Shown here one piece after another: positions 8,635 through 18,550 of a DNA stretch of 64,000 nucleotides (the first letter of the stretch is position 1; every line of letters begins with the position of its first letter). The position numbers and the translations under genes are program-made. The DNA is from Jonesiaceae bacterium BS-20 (lineage in GTDB: Bacteria; Actinomycetota; Actinomycetes; Actinomycetales; Cellulomonadaceae): contig CP146203.1 in the NCBI GenBank assembly GCA_039995105.1, positions 1,984,001-2,048,000 of the forward strand, written 5' to 3'. Below the pieces are notes generated by a model. That model saw only the letters and a list, made by a program, of their open reading frames with translations, was not told the DNA's origin and made no database searches.

Positions 8635-9047
8635 ATTACCTCTTGGATACCAATGTGATCTCTGCATTACGGGTCCGAGGCAAGAATCCCCGTATCGAGG
8701 CGTGGGCATCTGTGGCCCCATTGAGCACACTATTCACGTCAGCAATTTCAATCGCCGAGATCGAACGAGGCATATGTGCAAAAGAGCGAACCGATCCAAC
8801 CCAAGGACGCACCCTACGCCTGTGGCTAGAGAACAACGTCTTACCCTCATTCGCAAACCGGATTTTGCCTTTTGACTTAGGAGCCGCACGTATCTTGGGC
8901 TCCTACCGTGTCCCAGAACATGCACCCTACGATGACGCCCTCATTGCCTCTATTGCGCAGGCTAACGGGTTAACGGTCGCAACTAGGAACACTAGACACT
9001 TCATACCCTTGGGAGTTGCTTGCGTGAATCCTTGGGAACATTCTTAA
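8631..9047 (+). CDS. PIN-domain toxin, FitB/VapC family
   Basis: This 138-residue PIN nuclease starts with LLDTNVIS (first acidic residue), has AEIERG in the first third, YDDALIAS near residue 100, and TRNTRHF towards the end, giving the usual acidic Mg-binding cluster. The sequence resembles the FitB branch rather than classical VapC because of the IAEIERGI and ARNTRHF-like segments. VapC toxins cleave tRNA or rRNA; the target here is unknown. It overlaps the antitoxin gene by four bases. The convergent lacI gene ends 12 bp downstream on the other strand. All motif residues appear intact, so the module is probably functional. Confidence 0.9.
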   Translation: MNYLLDTNVISALRVRGKNPRIEAWASVAPLSTLFTSAISIAEIERGICAKERTDPTQGRTLRLWLENNVLPSFANRILPFDLGAARILGSYRVPEHAPYDDALIASIAQANGLTVATRNTRHFIPLGVACVNPWEHS

Positions 9048-9059
9048 TGGAAGACACGA

Positions 9060-10097
9060 TTAGGATCTGTTTGCCCCCGGTGGCGGACCAGAACTACCAC
9101 GCACCACAAGGGGTGGCCGAACCTTGGAGTACCGGCGCCCACCCAATCCTTCAATTTCTTGACGCATGAGTTCAAACCCACGTCTGCCCATATCTACAAA
9201 ATCTTGGACCACCGTGGTCAGTGGCGGTGACCAGATTTCACCAAGGGGGTGACCGTCAAACCCGACCACTGAAACATCCTGTGGTACCCGGCCACCGGCA
9301 TCGAGAATCCCCCTAATGACACCCATCGCAATTTCATCATTACCGCAGAAAACCGCGGTGACATCCTTGCGCGTAAATAATTGGGCACCAATGGCAACAC
9401 CAGATAGCGGGTCCCAAGTTGCGTCCAAAACTTCTGGGATCTCGCACTTCGCACGCCGAAGGGATCGCTTCCACCCCGTGGTGCGGCCATCCTCGCGCCG
9501 CGACGGAGGGATGCGCACGTGATGGACCGTTTGGTGCCCCTGGTCCAATAGGTAGTCCGTAAGCTCTTCTGCCGCACTAACCTCATCCAACATGGCCTGA
9601 GGAATCGACGTATCCCTAAGACCAGACAAAGCAACTACCGGGATATTACGCGGAATACGTTGTAGTGCTGCGCTCCCCTGCGCATCAAACTTGAGCACAA
9701 ACAGTCCAGCCAGTGGCTGACTTACCGTTACTGCAATCGCTTTCTCAACCGCCTCATCGCTGGCGTTCTCAATCACTGCGATCAGGACTGCGTAGCCCTC
9801 AGCGCGCGCGGACTCTTCAATTCCACGGATCGTCTCCGCATATCCGTAGTGCGAAGTATCCCCGGTCAAGATCGCAACGGTACGAGGTTTACGAGAAACC
9901 AGCATGCGGGCCGCAGCATTGGGACGATAGTCCAGCACCTTAATTGCTCGTTCCACCCGCGCCATTTTGGCCGGGCTCACCGTTGCGGCCCCCGTCAACA
10001 CCCGTGACACGGTTGGTATAGAAACTTCTGCGAGCGCTGCCACATCTGCGATAGTCACCTTCGCAGATGAGTCACGGCTTCGTGCCGCACTGTTCAT
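9060..10097 (-). CDS. LacI-family regulator (left end of galactoside locus)
   Basis: This 345-residue LacI-type repressor has an N-terminal helix-turn-helix (TIADVAALAEVSIPTVSRVL), a hinge helix (PNAAARMLVS) and a periplasmic-binding-protein-like sensor domain. It is clearly paralogous to the second LacI protein encoded at 20323-21354: both carry TSHYGY, a nearly identical EAV..AI..TVSQ segment and CGNDE. It lies downstream of the surface glycosidase gene on the same strand behind a strong hairpin. It probably senses a sugar taken up by the neighbouring importer and controls genes of this cluster; ligand and operator are not known. Confidence 0.88.
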   Translation of the reverse strand: MNSAARSRDSSAKVTIADVAALAEVSIPTVSRVLTGAATVSPAKMARVERAIKVLDYRPNAAARMLVSRKPRTVAILTGDTSHYGYAETIRGIEESARAEGYAVLIAVIENASDEAVEKAIAVTVSQPLAGLFVLKFDAQGSAALQRIPRNIPVVALSGLRDTSIPQAMLDEVSAAEELTDYLLDQGHQTVHHVRIPPSRREDGRTTGWKRSLRRAKCEIPEVLDATWDPLSGVAIGAQLFTRKDVTAVFCGNDEIAMGVIRGILDAGGRVPQDVSVVGFDGHPLGEIWSPPLTTVVQDFVDMGRRGFELMRQEIEGLGGRRYSKVRPPLVVRGSSGPPPGANRS

Positions 10098-10180
10098 GTG
10101 TTCACTACTCCAACTAGGTTCAGCCCGGTCAAAATTTGGTGGGCAAGACGCATCCAGTATCAGGATACGAGAGGTCTCAT

Positions 10181-10221
10181 CAAGTAAGGGGCAACACAGA
10201 TGCTGTGCTGCCCCTTACTTG
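10181..10221 (-). terminator. strong hairpin between glycosidase and lacI genes
   Basis: CAAGTAAGGGGCA pairs perfectly with TGCCCCTTACTTG. After one mismatch the stem continues with CACAG/CTGTG around a 3-nt loop. It follows the stop codon of the glycosidase gene on the minus strand. No T-run follows, so it is either a terminator of the glycosidase transcript or an mRNA stabiliser. Confidence 0.65.
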
Positions 10222-10251
10222 GATTACTGCATCAATTTCTTGCCGCCAACC

Positions 10252-13200
10252 CTAGCTTTGCTTGGCTGACTTCCTACGGTTATGGATGAGTAGTCCTCCC
10301 CCGGTAACTACCGTCAATGACAGCAGCATTGCCAAGAGTTGGAAACTCGCACCGGTTTTAGCCAACGAATCATCAGCCTCAATTCCAGGCTTAGCCGGCT
10401 TTTGATCGCCGTCCTTGTCGGTGTCGTCACCGTCGGCAGAACCATCACCATCACCGTCGGTAGAACCGTCACCGTCACCGTCGCCGTCGGTAGAACCGTC
10501 ACCGTCACCATCGCCGTCGGTAGAACCGTCACCGTCACCATCGCCGTCGGTAGAACCGTCACCATCACCGTCGGTAGAACCGTCACCGTCACCATCACCG
10601 TCACCCGGTGTTGTTGTGCCATCTGATTCAAGAACGAATGGCGCAAAGGAGATGCGGTCCACGTTTGGAGCAATTGCATAACCATCTACGGCTACGTCAT
10701 CCCAGGATCCGTTGTCCTTACCCTCGTCGATGTACAAGGTTTCGCGGGTGTTTCCAAATTCAATCGCGCCATCGGAGGTGCTTAGTGACAGAGGCATGAC
10801 TGCTTCCCAGAAGTTGGTACGCAGGTAGGTGTACCTAAACGTGGTACGCCCAACCAAGTCGTCACTTCCAGCTTCCTTTGCTTGCAGCCCGAGGTCGACC
10901 ACCTGTGGGTTGTAGTCGTGGGTGCCTTCAATCGAGTCGTTGGAATAGTGCACAATCGCGTTGTACTCCCCCGCGGCGGAGAATCCGTTACCACGGGCGA
11001 TGGTCATAGTGCCCTCGTTCTCCGGGTCACGGTCCGTAATTCCAAGGCCGCCCACGTAACCATTGCCGGTTCCGTTGGTTGCAATGCCATTGGTAGGAGT
11101 GTTACCCCAGTTCTGCACGGCGGCAGTGCCACCAAGTGTCACCTTGTTGAGGTCTTCGGCTTCAACAACAACGATTGAAGCATCACCTTCAGTCGCCCTG
11201 GTCAGGGTGAAACCTTCAACTACTACACCGTCAGCTCCAAATAACTCAATCTCCGAAATTCCCTGCGGCAGGTGTAACCGTACCCGTGATGAATTGACGC
11301 CTTCGGATGCGCTGAAGGTAGTGGCTACGCGCCCGTTTGCGGCAACATCAAGTTCAGCGCCTGTGGCTCCGACCCAGTCAACTACGAGGTCGTAGTATCC
11401 GGATTCTCGGACTGCCGGGTAAACATCAGCCCGTTGGTCTTCACCTACTTTGGCCCAGCCGGCCTGTGCGCCGGTCCATGAGATCGTTGCTCCATCGGCG
11501 AGGCGGAATGTGGTTGCCGGGTAGTTTTCGCTAGACGCGTTGGTATCTGCTCCAACCTTGGTGAGCGTGTACCGGTCCAAGGTGACTCCCCCTTCAAAGC
11601 CTGCGTTAGGCATGAGGGTAGTTCCATCCTTGCTGGTGCGGATACTCAGTTCGTGGGTACCGGCGCTGAGTTTTACATATACCTCAGCGCTGCCACGAGC
11701 GACAGTACGTACTTGGTTTGGTCGAGTCGCATTGGCCCCGTACTGCACCTTTTGGGAGAACTCGCCATCTACAAATAGTGCGTGCTGGACTGAGACTCCT
11801 GGTGTTGCCCCAATTACTTGGAGTTCGTACAGGCCGTCCTCTGCTACTGTTACGGTCCAATTGGACTGGGAGTCCACCGCGTTGAAGCTCCATACGTCAC
11901 GCCCGTTTGAGGCCCGGTATCCACCACCGGGTGAAGTGCGTGAAGTCGCCGCCTGAAGCTGGGTGTTCTCGGCTTCAACTACGTACTGGGTTGCTTGGCT
12001 AGCCTGATCAGCCTCGACATCACGATCCGTTGCCGGGGTGATAATCAGTTGATACGCGCTTGTATTGTCGGTGGCTGAAACCCGGACGCTCGCCTTGCCA
12101 TCCTCAACTACAACAGTGTCGAATGCTGCTACGACGCGTGGGGTTGCTGCTTGGCCGTCGGTTCCGCTCACTCGAGCTTCACGGACTTCAATGTCTACCT
12201 TGTTTCCAAGTCCGGCTTTGTCTAGCCCGGACAGGTTAATCAAAGCGTCTTTGCCGGATGCAATGCTGCCGTACAGCACTTGTCCACGCTTGTTGCCTTG
12301 GTCGATTGCGCCAATAGCACGGTCTCGTCCTTTAGTTACCTTGACGGTTTGGGAGCCATGCATGTCGCCGTACCACTTGAAGAGCCACCATCCGCCATTG
12401 GCTGAGTTCACCATTGCGTGGTTGTCTGAAAGCGTTCCCGATGCCGTCCAGTAGGCGGTTTGAGCGTCCACCTTGGCAGCCTCGAAGCTAGCAAACCAGT
12501 GCAATAGGTTTGCCGGCGAGCTCATGTCGTTGCTTGCACCCCACTCGGTGATGTTGACGTCTGGCATATTGTCAGCGCTGACACCGGCGGCTAGTGCTGC
12601 CTTGCGGAAGACCTCCATGCGGTCTTCCAACCATGGGTAACCTTGCAACTCGTGCCACACGTAGATCTCGGGAACCGTGTTGGTCTGGACTGCCTTGGTT
12701 AGGAATTCCTTAATGTTGGCTTCCCAACGAAACATCATGTCTCCGGGGCCAGCAATTTTTGGACGTGCGAGTCCATGACGATCGTACACATCAGCGATGA
12801 CGTCCCAGGCAGCTTCCCAGTCGCTTACACCGTTTGGAGTAAAACTGTCTGGCTGGCCACCGTTGATCAGGTAGTTACGGTACTTAGTGCCATCACCCTG
12901 ATACCAGATTCCATCAGGCTCATTGAAAGGGATGAACACGTATTTTGTTGGGTCTGCGGCTTGGGTAGCAATTGCTTCGGTGACGATTTCCAGCACTTCG
13001 AGGTAGTCCCAAGTACCGTTGGCCTTGTCTAGGGTTTCCCCAGTGAGTCTTCCACTATCGTCACGCACAAAGGTCAAGTCATCGCCCGGACGAATCGCCC
13101 GGTTGTATGGCCAGTCTGGGTAGTAATCCTGAGCGTAGACGTACAAGTCTTTGCCCCACTTATCAAAGAAAGTCTCTTCAATGTGGAAGACATCTCCGCC

Positions 13201-14418
13201 AGGGTGCTGGGTACCAAACGGGGGCTTTTGTGAAGCATTGGTCATGGCCGCACCGTTGACCAGCGCTTGGGTTGGCGATTGTTCATCACCAAATCCGTAA
13301 AGGGTCCCCGAGGCTCCTCCTCGGAACTCGCCCGTCAACTGACCGAAATCAATATCGATTGCATCGGTTTCGCGGTTTTCGACCGTAATAGTTGCGACAA
13401 TTTCGCCGTCCCACCCTGGGATGAAACCTAGGACGTTGAACTCGTTTCCAGGCTGTTCATACTCCTGAGCAGGAATGGAATCCCAGGTAATAGGCAAGGA
13501 GATGGTCGACCCATCCGCGTAGGTAACCTCAATCATCTCGGGAAGCTTTGGCTGCTGCCCTGCCGGTGTGGACAATGAGAAAGTGTCCTGACCAACCGAC
13601 ACAATTTCGCCGGTGTACTGGGCGAACAGCTCGGCTGCTTGGTCACCGGTAAGTGCCTCATGATAAACCGTGAAGTCATCAAATTCGCCGGGGAATGGTG
13701 CAGCCCAATCTGGTGTCCATTGAACAGACCCGATGAGTCCGGAGAAGGTACTGTCAGCGACAGCAAGTTTGGAGACATCTGTGGACGCAGGCACAGATCC
13801 CACGTGCACTCCGTTGACGTAATGGCTCATCGTTGATCCGTCGATCACTGTGGTCAGGTGAGTCCAAGCGTCTGGTTCCAGGGCGGTGGTAGCGATCTTT
13901 ACTTCGCTGCCGGAGTTGGAAGTGGCCTTGGACTGGCCATCCTCACTGGGCTGGAAGTACACTCCCCAGTTATTGGATGGCAACTTGTCGCTTCCCACAA
14001 TGTAGGCCCAAGGAAGGTCATTGCCGTACTGGCCATCCCACTTGATCCAAGTGGAAACGGTAAGCGCGTCAGCGTCTTCAAACAATCCAGCAGGGATCTG
14101 CACATAGGGTGCAACCGTTGACGACGAACGTGGGCCACCCGGGAACACTCCAGAAGTTCCCGTGGCCGCAGTTGCTCCTACTCCTCGTTCGAGCGCCAGG
14201 CCGTTCTTGATGACACCATTTAGCGCTTCACCGGCAGTACCGGTATTAGCAATAGTGTCTGTGGAGTCGTCATCGAACGTGTACTTCAGCACGGGTTCGG
14301 GCAGTGACTCTGGCGCGGCTGCGGCCGGAACCGCAACTAACGCTGTAGCGAGCGTTAGTGGGATGGTTGCCGCCATCGCAATCATCCTACGCGGGGATCT
14401 AGTTACAGATAGTTTCAT
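10252..14418 (-). CDS. cell-wall-anchored glycoside hydrolase (GH39-like) with LamG
   Basis: This 1388-residue surface enzyme has a signal peptide ([16 protein letters not shown]), then a LamG/concanavalin-like domain (about 40-265) and an Ig-like spacer. A clan-A TIM-barrel glycosidase domain spans about 355-770, with FNEPDGIWY (acid/base Glu about 500) and NITEWG (nucleophile Glu about 625), closest by eye to GH39 or agarase-like enzymes. Beta-sandwich carbohydrate-binding modules follow (about 800-1290), then a Asp/Gly/Ser/Thr repeat stalk. It ends with the sorting signal LAKTG (about 1350), a hydrophobic segment and a basic tail. LAxTG suits class E sortases. It probably degrades a galactose-containing polysaccharide at the cell surface to feed the importer nearby; the substrate is inferred from context. 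Confidence 0.8.
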   Translation of the reverse strand: MKLSVTRSPRRMIAMAATIPLTLATALVAVPAAAAPESLPEPVLKYTFDDDSTDTIANTGTAGEALNGVIKNGLALERGVGATAATGTSGVFPGGPRSSSTVAPYVQIPAGLFEDADALTVSTWIKWDGQYGNDLPWAYIVGSDKLPSNNWGVYFQPSEDGQSKATSNSGSEVKIATTALEPDAWTHLTTVIDGSTMSHYVNGVHVGSVPASTDVSKLAVADSTFSGLIGSVQWTPDWAAPFPGEFDDFTVYHEALTGDQAAELFAQYTGEIVSVGQDTFSLSTPAGQQPKLPEMIEVTYADGSTISLPITWDSIPAQEYEQPGNEFNVLGFIPGWDGEIVATITVENRETDAIDIDFGQLTGEFRGGASGTLYGFGDEQSPTQALVNGAAMTNASQKPPFGTQHPGGDVFHIEETFFDKWGKDLYVYAQDYYPDWPYNRAIRPGDDLTFVRDDSGRLTGETLDKANGTWDYLEVLEIVTEAIATQAADPTKYVFIPFNEPDGIWYQGDGTKYRNYLINGGQPDSFTPNGVSDWEAAWDVIADVYDRHGLARPKIAGPGDMMFRWEANIKEFLTKAVQTNTVPEIYVWHELQGYPWLEDRMEVFRKAALAAGVSADNMPDVNITEWGASNDMSSPANLLHWFASFEAAKVDAQTAYWTASGTLSDNHAMVNSANGGWWLFKWYGDMHGSQTVKVTKGRDRAIGAIDQGNKRGQVLYGSIASGKDALINLSGLDKAGLGNKVDIEVREARVSGTDGQAATPRVVAAFDTVVVEDGKASVRVSATDNTSAYQLIITPATDRDVEADQASQATQYVVEAENTQLQAATSRTSPGGGYRASNGRDVWSFNAVDSQSNWTVTVAEDGLYELQVIGATPGVSVQHALFVDGEFSQKVQYGANATRPNQVRTVARGSAEVYVKLSAGTHELSIRTSKDGTTLMPNAGFEGGVTLDRYTLTKVGADTNASSENYPATTFRLADGATISWTGAQAGWAKVGEDQRADVYPAVRESGYYDLVVDWVGATGAELDVAANGRVATTFSASEGVNSSRVRLHLPQGISEIELFGADGVVVEGFTLTRATEGDASIVVVEAEDLNKVTLGGTAAVQNWGNTPTNGIATNGTGNGYVGGLGITDRDPENEGTMTIARGNGFSAAGEYNAIVHYSNDSIEGTHDYNPQVVDLGLQAKEAGSDDLVGRTTFRYTYLRTNFWEAVMPLSLSTSDGAIEFGNTRETLYIDEGKDNGSWDDVAVDGYAIAPNVDRISFAPFVLESDGTTTPGDGDGDGDGSTDGDGDGSTDGDGDGDGSTDGDGDGDGSTDGDGDGDGSTDGDGDGSADGDDTDKDGDQKPAKPGIEADDSLAKTGASFQLLAMLLSLTVVTGGGLLIHNRRKSAKQS
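10424..10611 (-). repeat. Asp-Gly-rich tandem repeat inside the anchored glycosidase
   Basis: Near-identical short units, reading GDGDGS and TDGDGD on the minus strand, are repeated through this stretch. They encode a stalk between the last binding module and the LAKTG sorting signal. The units have nearly the same DNA sequence, which suggests recent slippage and variable length between strains. The Asp-rich composition could bind calcium. Confidence 0.85.
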
Positions 14419-14594
14419 GAAAACGTAAACCTCATCATCGAAGCGTGAATACCATTTCAGAATCTGTCACAAACCACATTCTACGAGGTCAGCGACTATA
14501 AATCGGCCTAATCTTGTCGCCGACTTTGAATTCTTTGAAAACGATATCATGAATTTCAGAGCGCTGGAAGAGGTAGCTTACCCGCCGCCGAAAC

Positions 14595-14661
14595 AAAAAA
14601 GCGTGGTGGAAGCTGCCGCCCGGCCACCTTAGGCAACCAAGACCGACAACTCCCACCACGC
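14595..14661 (-). terminator. terminator of the alpha-galactosidase gene, large loop
   Basis: On the minus strand GCGTGGTGG (14661-14653) pairs with CCACCACGC (14609-14601), followed at once by six T residues. The 43-nt interior is G+C rich and could fold further. It sits 50 bp past the stop of the GH36 gene and about 180 bp before the glycosidase gene, so it would separate the two transcripts or act as a leader attenuator for the second. Confidence 0.65.
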
Positions 14662-14711
14662 AGCCCTTACCATCCGATTAGATGGCCAAGGATCCAACCT
14701 TGAACACGGAT

Positions 14712-16838
14712 CTATTTGACCGTGATTCGCAGAATCCGTGCAGAAACTTCCGTGCCCCCTGGAGTAACCGTTAGCTCTCCAGTAGCCTTGTTCCACTGAG
14801 TTTCCCAAGCAGGAAGCTGCTTAGGAAACACGGTCTCAACGTCAATTTCCTGCCCCGCGAAGTCGCTGAGCGCTAGCGCCACGGCATTGTCGTGGTCGTC
14901 TCGCGACCACGCAAACACGTAGATTTCGTCATCTCGCTTGGCACCAAGGGAGACAAACGGCGCCTCCCAATGTGGCAGGTCAGTAGGCCAAATTGGCAAG
15001 CTCTGGCTTGTTGCCGTGATGACCTGGCGGTACACCGCCGTCGCCTCAGACACCAGTTCCATGCAGTGTTGCGGCAGTTCATTGAGGTGACCGGACAAGT
15101 ACAGGCGCCCAGAAAGACCCGTGACCAAGTTGAATGCAACAGTCTCTGCCGAGTCATCTCCCTGCGGGTAGGCCCAGTTCCCAGCACGTTCCGGAATCAG
15201 CATGGCTGGAGCAGCAGCAGCAATAGTGGGGTAAAGCAGGAAGTTCTGCTGGTCACTCGTGGACTGCAAGTCATACTGACGCACCGTTGAGTGGTCCATT
15301 CGCTGCGCACCAGAAGAGCACGCCTCAAGAATGACATCTGGGTACCGCGTACGCAGCGCGGAAATCCACTCTTGTAGCGCACGCGAGTGCTCAAGCAAGC
15401 CATAGCCGGCACTCGTTGAGGCATCGGCAGGTCCTGTGCCCGGCGTAACGTTGTAGTCCCACTTGAAGTAACGCACGCCGTAGTCTTCAACCAGACGCTT
15501 GAAAACATCGTCAAGGTGCTTACGCGCATCCGGGGAACGCATGTCAAGGAAATAGCGGTTGTGCTCTTCGATGCGAACGCCGTGACGGGTCATGAATGCA
15601 GAATCAGGCAAAGTCTTGGCAACATCGGACAACACTCCAACGACCTCGGCCTCAATCCAGAGCCCCGGCGCCATCCCCTTTTCACGGATGTATGCAAGAA
15701 CTCCTTCAAGGCCCGCCTCACCAAAACGCTTCTTTGAAGGCTGCCACGCACCAACACTTGGCCACCAGTAGCCGCCATCGTCATACCAACCGCAGTCAAT
15801 GCAGAACACCTCAACGCCCGACTCAGCCGCAGCGTCAATAAGTGGCACCAGCTTCTCGGTGGTGGGATCACCCATGAGAGCGTTCATGTAGTCGTTGAAA
15901 ATCAACGGAAGCTTGGCATCTGCGCTCTCGAATGGCCGATCATTGCGACGGTAAGAAGTAAAGTTCTGGAACACCCCAGTCTTACCCTGATCCGACCACG
16001 TAAAGCTCGCAGAAACGGAGGTGAAGGAAGCCTGCGGCTCGAGCGCATACTCCCAGCCGTGCTCAAGGTCGTTAGGACCACTCAGCGAAAGCGTGAAGTA
16101 ATCGTTGTCAAAGAACCGCGAGTTAATTTCCCAGTGCCACGGTCCGTTATGCTCCACCTGCCAGCCAAATGCCCGGCCAGTCGCTTCGTCCTCTAACACG
16201 GCTAGCGGAAGAGAGTAGCCGGTCGACCAAGTTGAGGTGCTGGTGACATGGTAGGTTCCCCGACCTAGGTGCTTGTGAAAAATAGTGTCCATATCTGGAA
16301 CTAGGTCACGCAACCTCTTCTTTTCCCAGCGACTTTCAGCGCACCATTCGCTACGACCCTCCCAAAGTGCTGGGTCTTCAAGGGACAAGAAGTTGCCAAG
16401 ATTGCCCAGCGCCAAGCTGGTCACCGCAGTCAAATGCACGGTTGTTTGCGAAGTGTTTGACACCTTCGTACTGGCACGTACAGTATTGGCCGATCCAAAC
16501 GATTCAAGCATCACCTCAACCACGAGGCCCGATTTTTCATCTTTCTGCTCAATAACCAGCAGTTCGCCGTGAGCCGTTGGGGCAAGCGTGTGCCCCGTGT
16601 AGCGCAGACGGTTACCAATTGCACTCTGTGTGAGACGCGTACTGGTAAACGCCCGTCCGTGGCCCACCGCGAGAATTTCAACCAAATACTGCGGCTCGGT
16701 ATGCCTGGTTTCAAACTCTTGCCCGGTAACGTCACGCGCAAACTCCCCCGGGGCCCCTAAGAGAGCCACGGGCGCGTCTTCGCCTGCACTAAATACCAGC
16801 GAAGTGTCATTGATCTGCCACTGGATTACGTTCATCAA
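14712..16838 (-). CDS. alpha-galactosidase, GH36 family
   Basis: This 708-residue protein has the full GH36 layout: an N-terminal beta-supersandwich, a TIM barrel (about 330-610) and a C-terminal beta domain. The nucleophile is the Asp of YFKWDYN (about residue 461) and the acid/base is the Asp of LQSTSDQQN (about 529). CSSGAQRMD and DCGWYDDGGYWW line the pocket. It hydrolyses terminal alpha-1,6-galactosyl residues from melibiose, raffinose or galactomannan fragments. No signal peptide is present, so it is probably cytoplasmic and acts on imported sugars. The ATG at 16838 has an AAGGGAG ribosome binding site. The gene diverges from the importer operon. The length matches the family's usual 700-750. 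Confidence 0.92.
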   Translation of the reverse strand: MMNVIQWQINDTSLVFSAGEDAPVALLGAPGEFARDVTGQEFETRHTEPQYLVEILAVGHGRAFTSTRLTQSAIGNRLRYTGHTLAPTAHGELLVIEQKDEKSGLVVEVMLESFGSANTVRASTKVSNTSQTTVHLTAVTSLALGNLGNFLSLEDPALWEGRSEWCAESRWEKKRLRDLVPDMDTIFHKHLGRGTYHVTSTSTWSTGYSLPLAVLEDEATGRAFGWQVEHNGPWHWEINSRFFDNDYFTLSLSGPNDLEHGWEYALEPQASFTSVSASFTWSDQGKTGVFQNFTSYRRNDRPFESADAKLPLIFNDYMNALMGDPTTEKLVPLIDAAAESGVEVFCIDCGWYDDGGYWWPSVGAWQPSKKRFGEAGLEGVLAYIREKGMAPGLWIEAEVVGVLSDVAKTLPDSAFMTRHGVRIEEHNRYFLDMRSPDARKHLDDVFKRLVEDYGVRYFKWDYNVTPGTGPADASTSAGYGLLEHSRALQEWISALRTRYPDVILEACSSGAQRMDHSTVRQYDLQSTSDQQNFLLYPTIAAAAPAMLIPERAGNWAYPQGDDSAETVAFNLVTGLSGRLYLSGHLNELPQHCMELVSEATAVYRQVITATSQSLPIWPTDLPHWEAPFVSLGAKRDDEIYVFAWSRDDHDNAVALALSDFAGQEIDVETVFPKQLPAWETQWNKATGELTVTPGGTEVSARILRITVK

Positions 16839-16871
16839 ACTCTCCCTTGAATTCGAGCTATTTCATGTTTC

Positions 16872-16888
16872 AAAGCGGTAATGCGTTT
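16872..16888. promoter_or_regulatory. candidate LacI-family operator before the GH36 gene
   Basis: Read on the minus strand, AAACGC, a 6-bp centre and GCTTT form an imperfect palindrome of LacI-operator type. It lies about 35 bp upstream of the GH36 start and is flanked by two direct copies of TTTCAAA (16868-16874 and 16886-16892). With two LacI genes in the cluster a regulatory role is plausible but unproven. Confidence 0.35.
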
Positions 16889-17005
16889 CAAATGAAGATC
16901 GTATCTCATTATTTTCAGTTCCGGAAGCGGTTAGTAAAATCGCCAAACTATTGGCCAAATTAGACGGTTTTTGTAAGCCCAGTCATCCGACTTCACGTTT
17001 GCCTG

Positions 17006-17049
17006 TTGACATCCTTGAGCGATTGCACTTAAATGAGGAGCGTTCCTCA
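17006..17049 (+). promoter_or_regulatory. sigma-70-type promoter with overlapping operator, importer operon
   Basis: TTGACA (17006-17011) is separated by exactly 17 bp from TTAAAT (17029-17034). Overlapping the end of the -10 box is a palindrome, TGAGGA-GCGT-TCCTCA (17034-17049), where a bound repressor would block transcription start. The importer's binding-protein gene begins 75 bp downstream at 17125. A LacI-family protein from this cluster is the natural candidate, by inference. Confidence 0.65.
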
Positions 17050-17124
17050 AAGGGACCGGTAACAAGTATCAGGTCCACTCAATGTTGAGCACAGAACACT
17101 TTCACGGCAACGAAGGATTCAACG

Positions 17125-18396
17125 ATGAAGAAGCCAATTTCCAAACTCTTTGCACTCGGGCTCGTAACCTCACTAGCTCTTGCAGGTTGCGCCTCAGGCG
17201 GTGACAAGGACGCATCTAAGACAATCGAACTTTGGACCTCATGGACCGAAGGCCAAGACACCGCAAACGCGGGCCTTGAACAGATCAAGAAGTTTGAAGA
17301 GGAGACCGGCTACACGGTCAATCAAACAAACCTCACTTATGACATGCTCCATGACAAGATCGTGGCTTCGGCTGCCGGCGGGAACCTGCCAGACCTGGTT
17401 TACGGATTGCCCGAGTACGTCGGTGAGTTCCAGCAGATGGGTATTTTGACCGACCTGACCGAATCTTGGGAAGCTTGGGATGAAAAGGGAAACATCAGCG
17501 ACGCGGTAAAGGCTGCTGTTTCCTACGGTGACACCGTTGTTGGGTACCCGTATGAAGCCACGGTTCGCGCCTACCTTGTGCACGATTCCATCATGGCTGA
17601 TGCCGGTGTCTCAGTTCCTGCCACTTGGGAAGATGTTCTAGCAATTGGCACGAGCGTCAAAGATGCTACAAACGTTGACGCATACGGCGTCGCTGCGGCT
17701 GGAGTCCGTTCCCCGCAAGAACTTCTGGTCTACTTAGCTCAGTCCGGTGCAACCATTGCCGAACAGCAGTCTGACGGCCTGTACAAGAACACGTGGGCTG
17801 AGGACCCAGAACAGATGCAGGGTGCTGTTGACACCTTCCAGTTCTACCTCGACATGTTTGACGCAGGTGTGGTGAACAAGAACTCCGCTAGCTATGGCTG
17901 GGAAGAAACCGATGAGAACTTCGCCAGTGCCCTAACCGCCACGTATGTCACCGGAAACTGGCTAGGCGAGCGTGGCGAAGACTACGCGGACACCATGTCT
18001 GATGTTTCCATTCACCCAATTCCAGCTCCTGCCGGTGGCGAGCCAGCAACCTACCTAGAGACCAAGCCTCTGTTTGTTCTCAACGGCGGCAAGAACCCTG
18101 AGGGCGCAATCGAACTGGCCCAGGCAATTGCCGGTGAAGAATGGCAGAAGGCGGCTTATGCAGATAAGTCAGCCCTTGAAAATGTGTCAACAGATTCGAT
18201 TTGGTCAACGGACTTTGCGGCCCTGATGTCAACTGGAATCACCTTCCCTCCGGTAACCCTGAGTGGCATCTCCCAGAACATGACCGACTCCCTGGGCAAG
18301 CTCCTCCAAGATGGCCAGTCCCCACAGGAAGTCGCCCAATGGCTGGGTGAAGAAGTGAACAAGTCGCTCGCAGACAGCGGCGAACTCAGCAAGTAA
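17125..18396 (+). CDS. sugar ABC transporter substrate-binding lipoprotein
   Basis: This 423-residue family-1 extracellular solute-binding protein has a signal peptide ending in the lipobox LALAGC, so it is anchored outside the membrane. The mature part starts with IELWTSWTEGQD and contains the usual two-lobe pattern, with a YGLPEYVGEFQQMG segment and a C-terminal amphipathic helix. It should capture an oligosaccharide, plausibly an alpha-galactoside given the divergent GH36 gene, and deliver it to the two permeases encoded next. The first permease gene starts 154 bp on, after a 13-bp-stem hairpin, an arrangement that usually gives more binding protein than permease. No ATPase gene is present in the cluster. 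Confidence 0.9.
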   Translation: MKKPISKLFALGLVTSLALAGCASGGDKDASKTIELWTSWTEGQDTANAGLEQIKKFEEETGYTVNQTNLTYDMLHDKIVASAAGGNLPDLVYGLPEYVGEFQQMGILTDLTESWEAWDEKGNISDAVKAAVSYGDTVVGYPYEATVRAYLVHDSIMADAGVSVPATWEDVLAIGTSVKDATNVDAYGVAAAGVRSPQELLVYLAQSGATIAEQQSDGLYKNTWAEDPEQMQGAVDTFQFYLDMFDAGVVNKNSASYGWEETDENFASALTATYVTGNWLGERGEDYADTMSDVSIHPIPAPAGGEPATYLETKPLFVLNGGKNPEGAIELAQAIAGEEWQKAAYADKSALENVSTDSIWSTDFAALMSTGITFPPVTLSGISQNMTDSLGKLLQDGQSPQEVAQWLGEEVNKSLADSGELSK

Positions 18397-18435
18397 CAGC
18401 ATGCATTAACCGGCTACTTCATTGTCGACAGTTGA

Positions 18436-18473
18436 GGTTCTGGTTGCACCCACTACCGGTTGCAACCAGAACC
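18436..18473 (+). terminator. intercistronic hairpin after the binding-protein gene
   Basis: GGTTCTGGTTGCA (18436-18448) pairs perfectly with TGCAACCAGAACC (18461-18473) around a 12-nt loop. No T-run follows. Such hairpins between binding-protein and permease genes usually protect the upstream mRNA and reduce permease expression. Confidence 0.65.
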
Positions 18474-18550
18474 GTCCGGATTAAAACATTTGTAGATCAC
18501 TTAGCGGGTCATAGGTTTTAAAGGAGTTCATCATCAATTTCTCAAGTCAT

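Noticed and set aside
10424-10611. CRISPR-like array
   Set aside because: Units are short, contiguous and in frame; there are no unique spacers or cas genes.
10339-10681. Plus-strand frames with Pro-Ser-Pro-Ser and Val-Thr-Ile-Thr repeats
   Set aside because: They are the reverse reading of the Asp-Gly repeat in the anchored glycosidase, with no start site or further domain.
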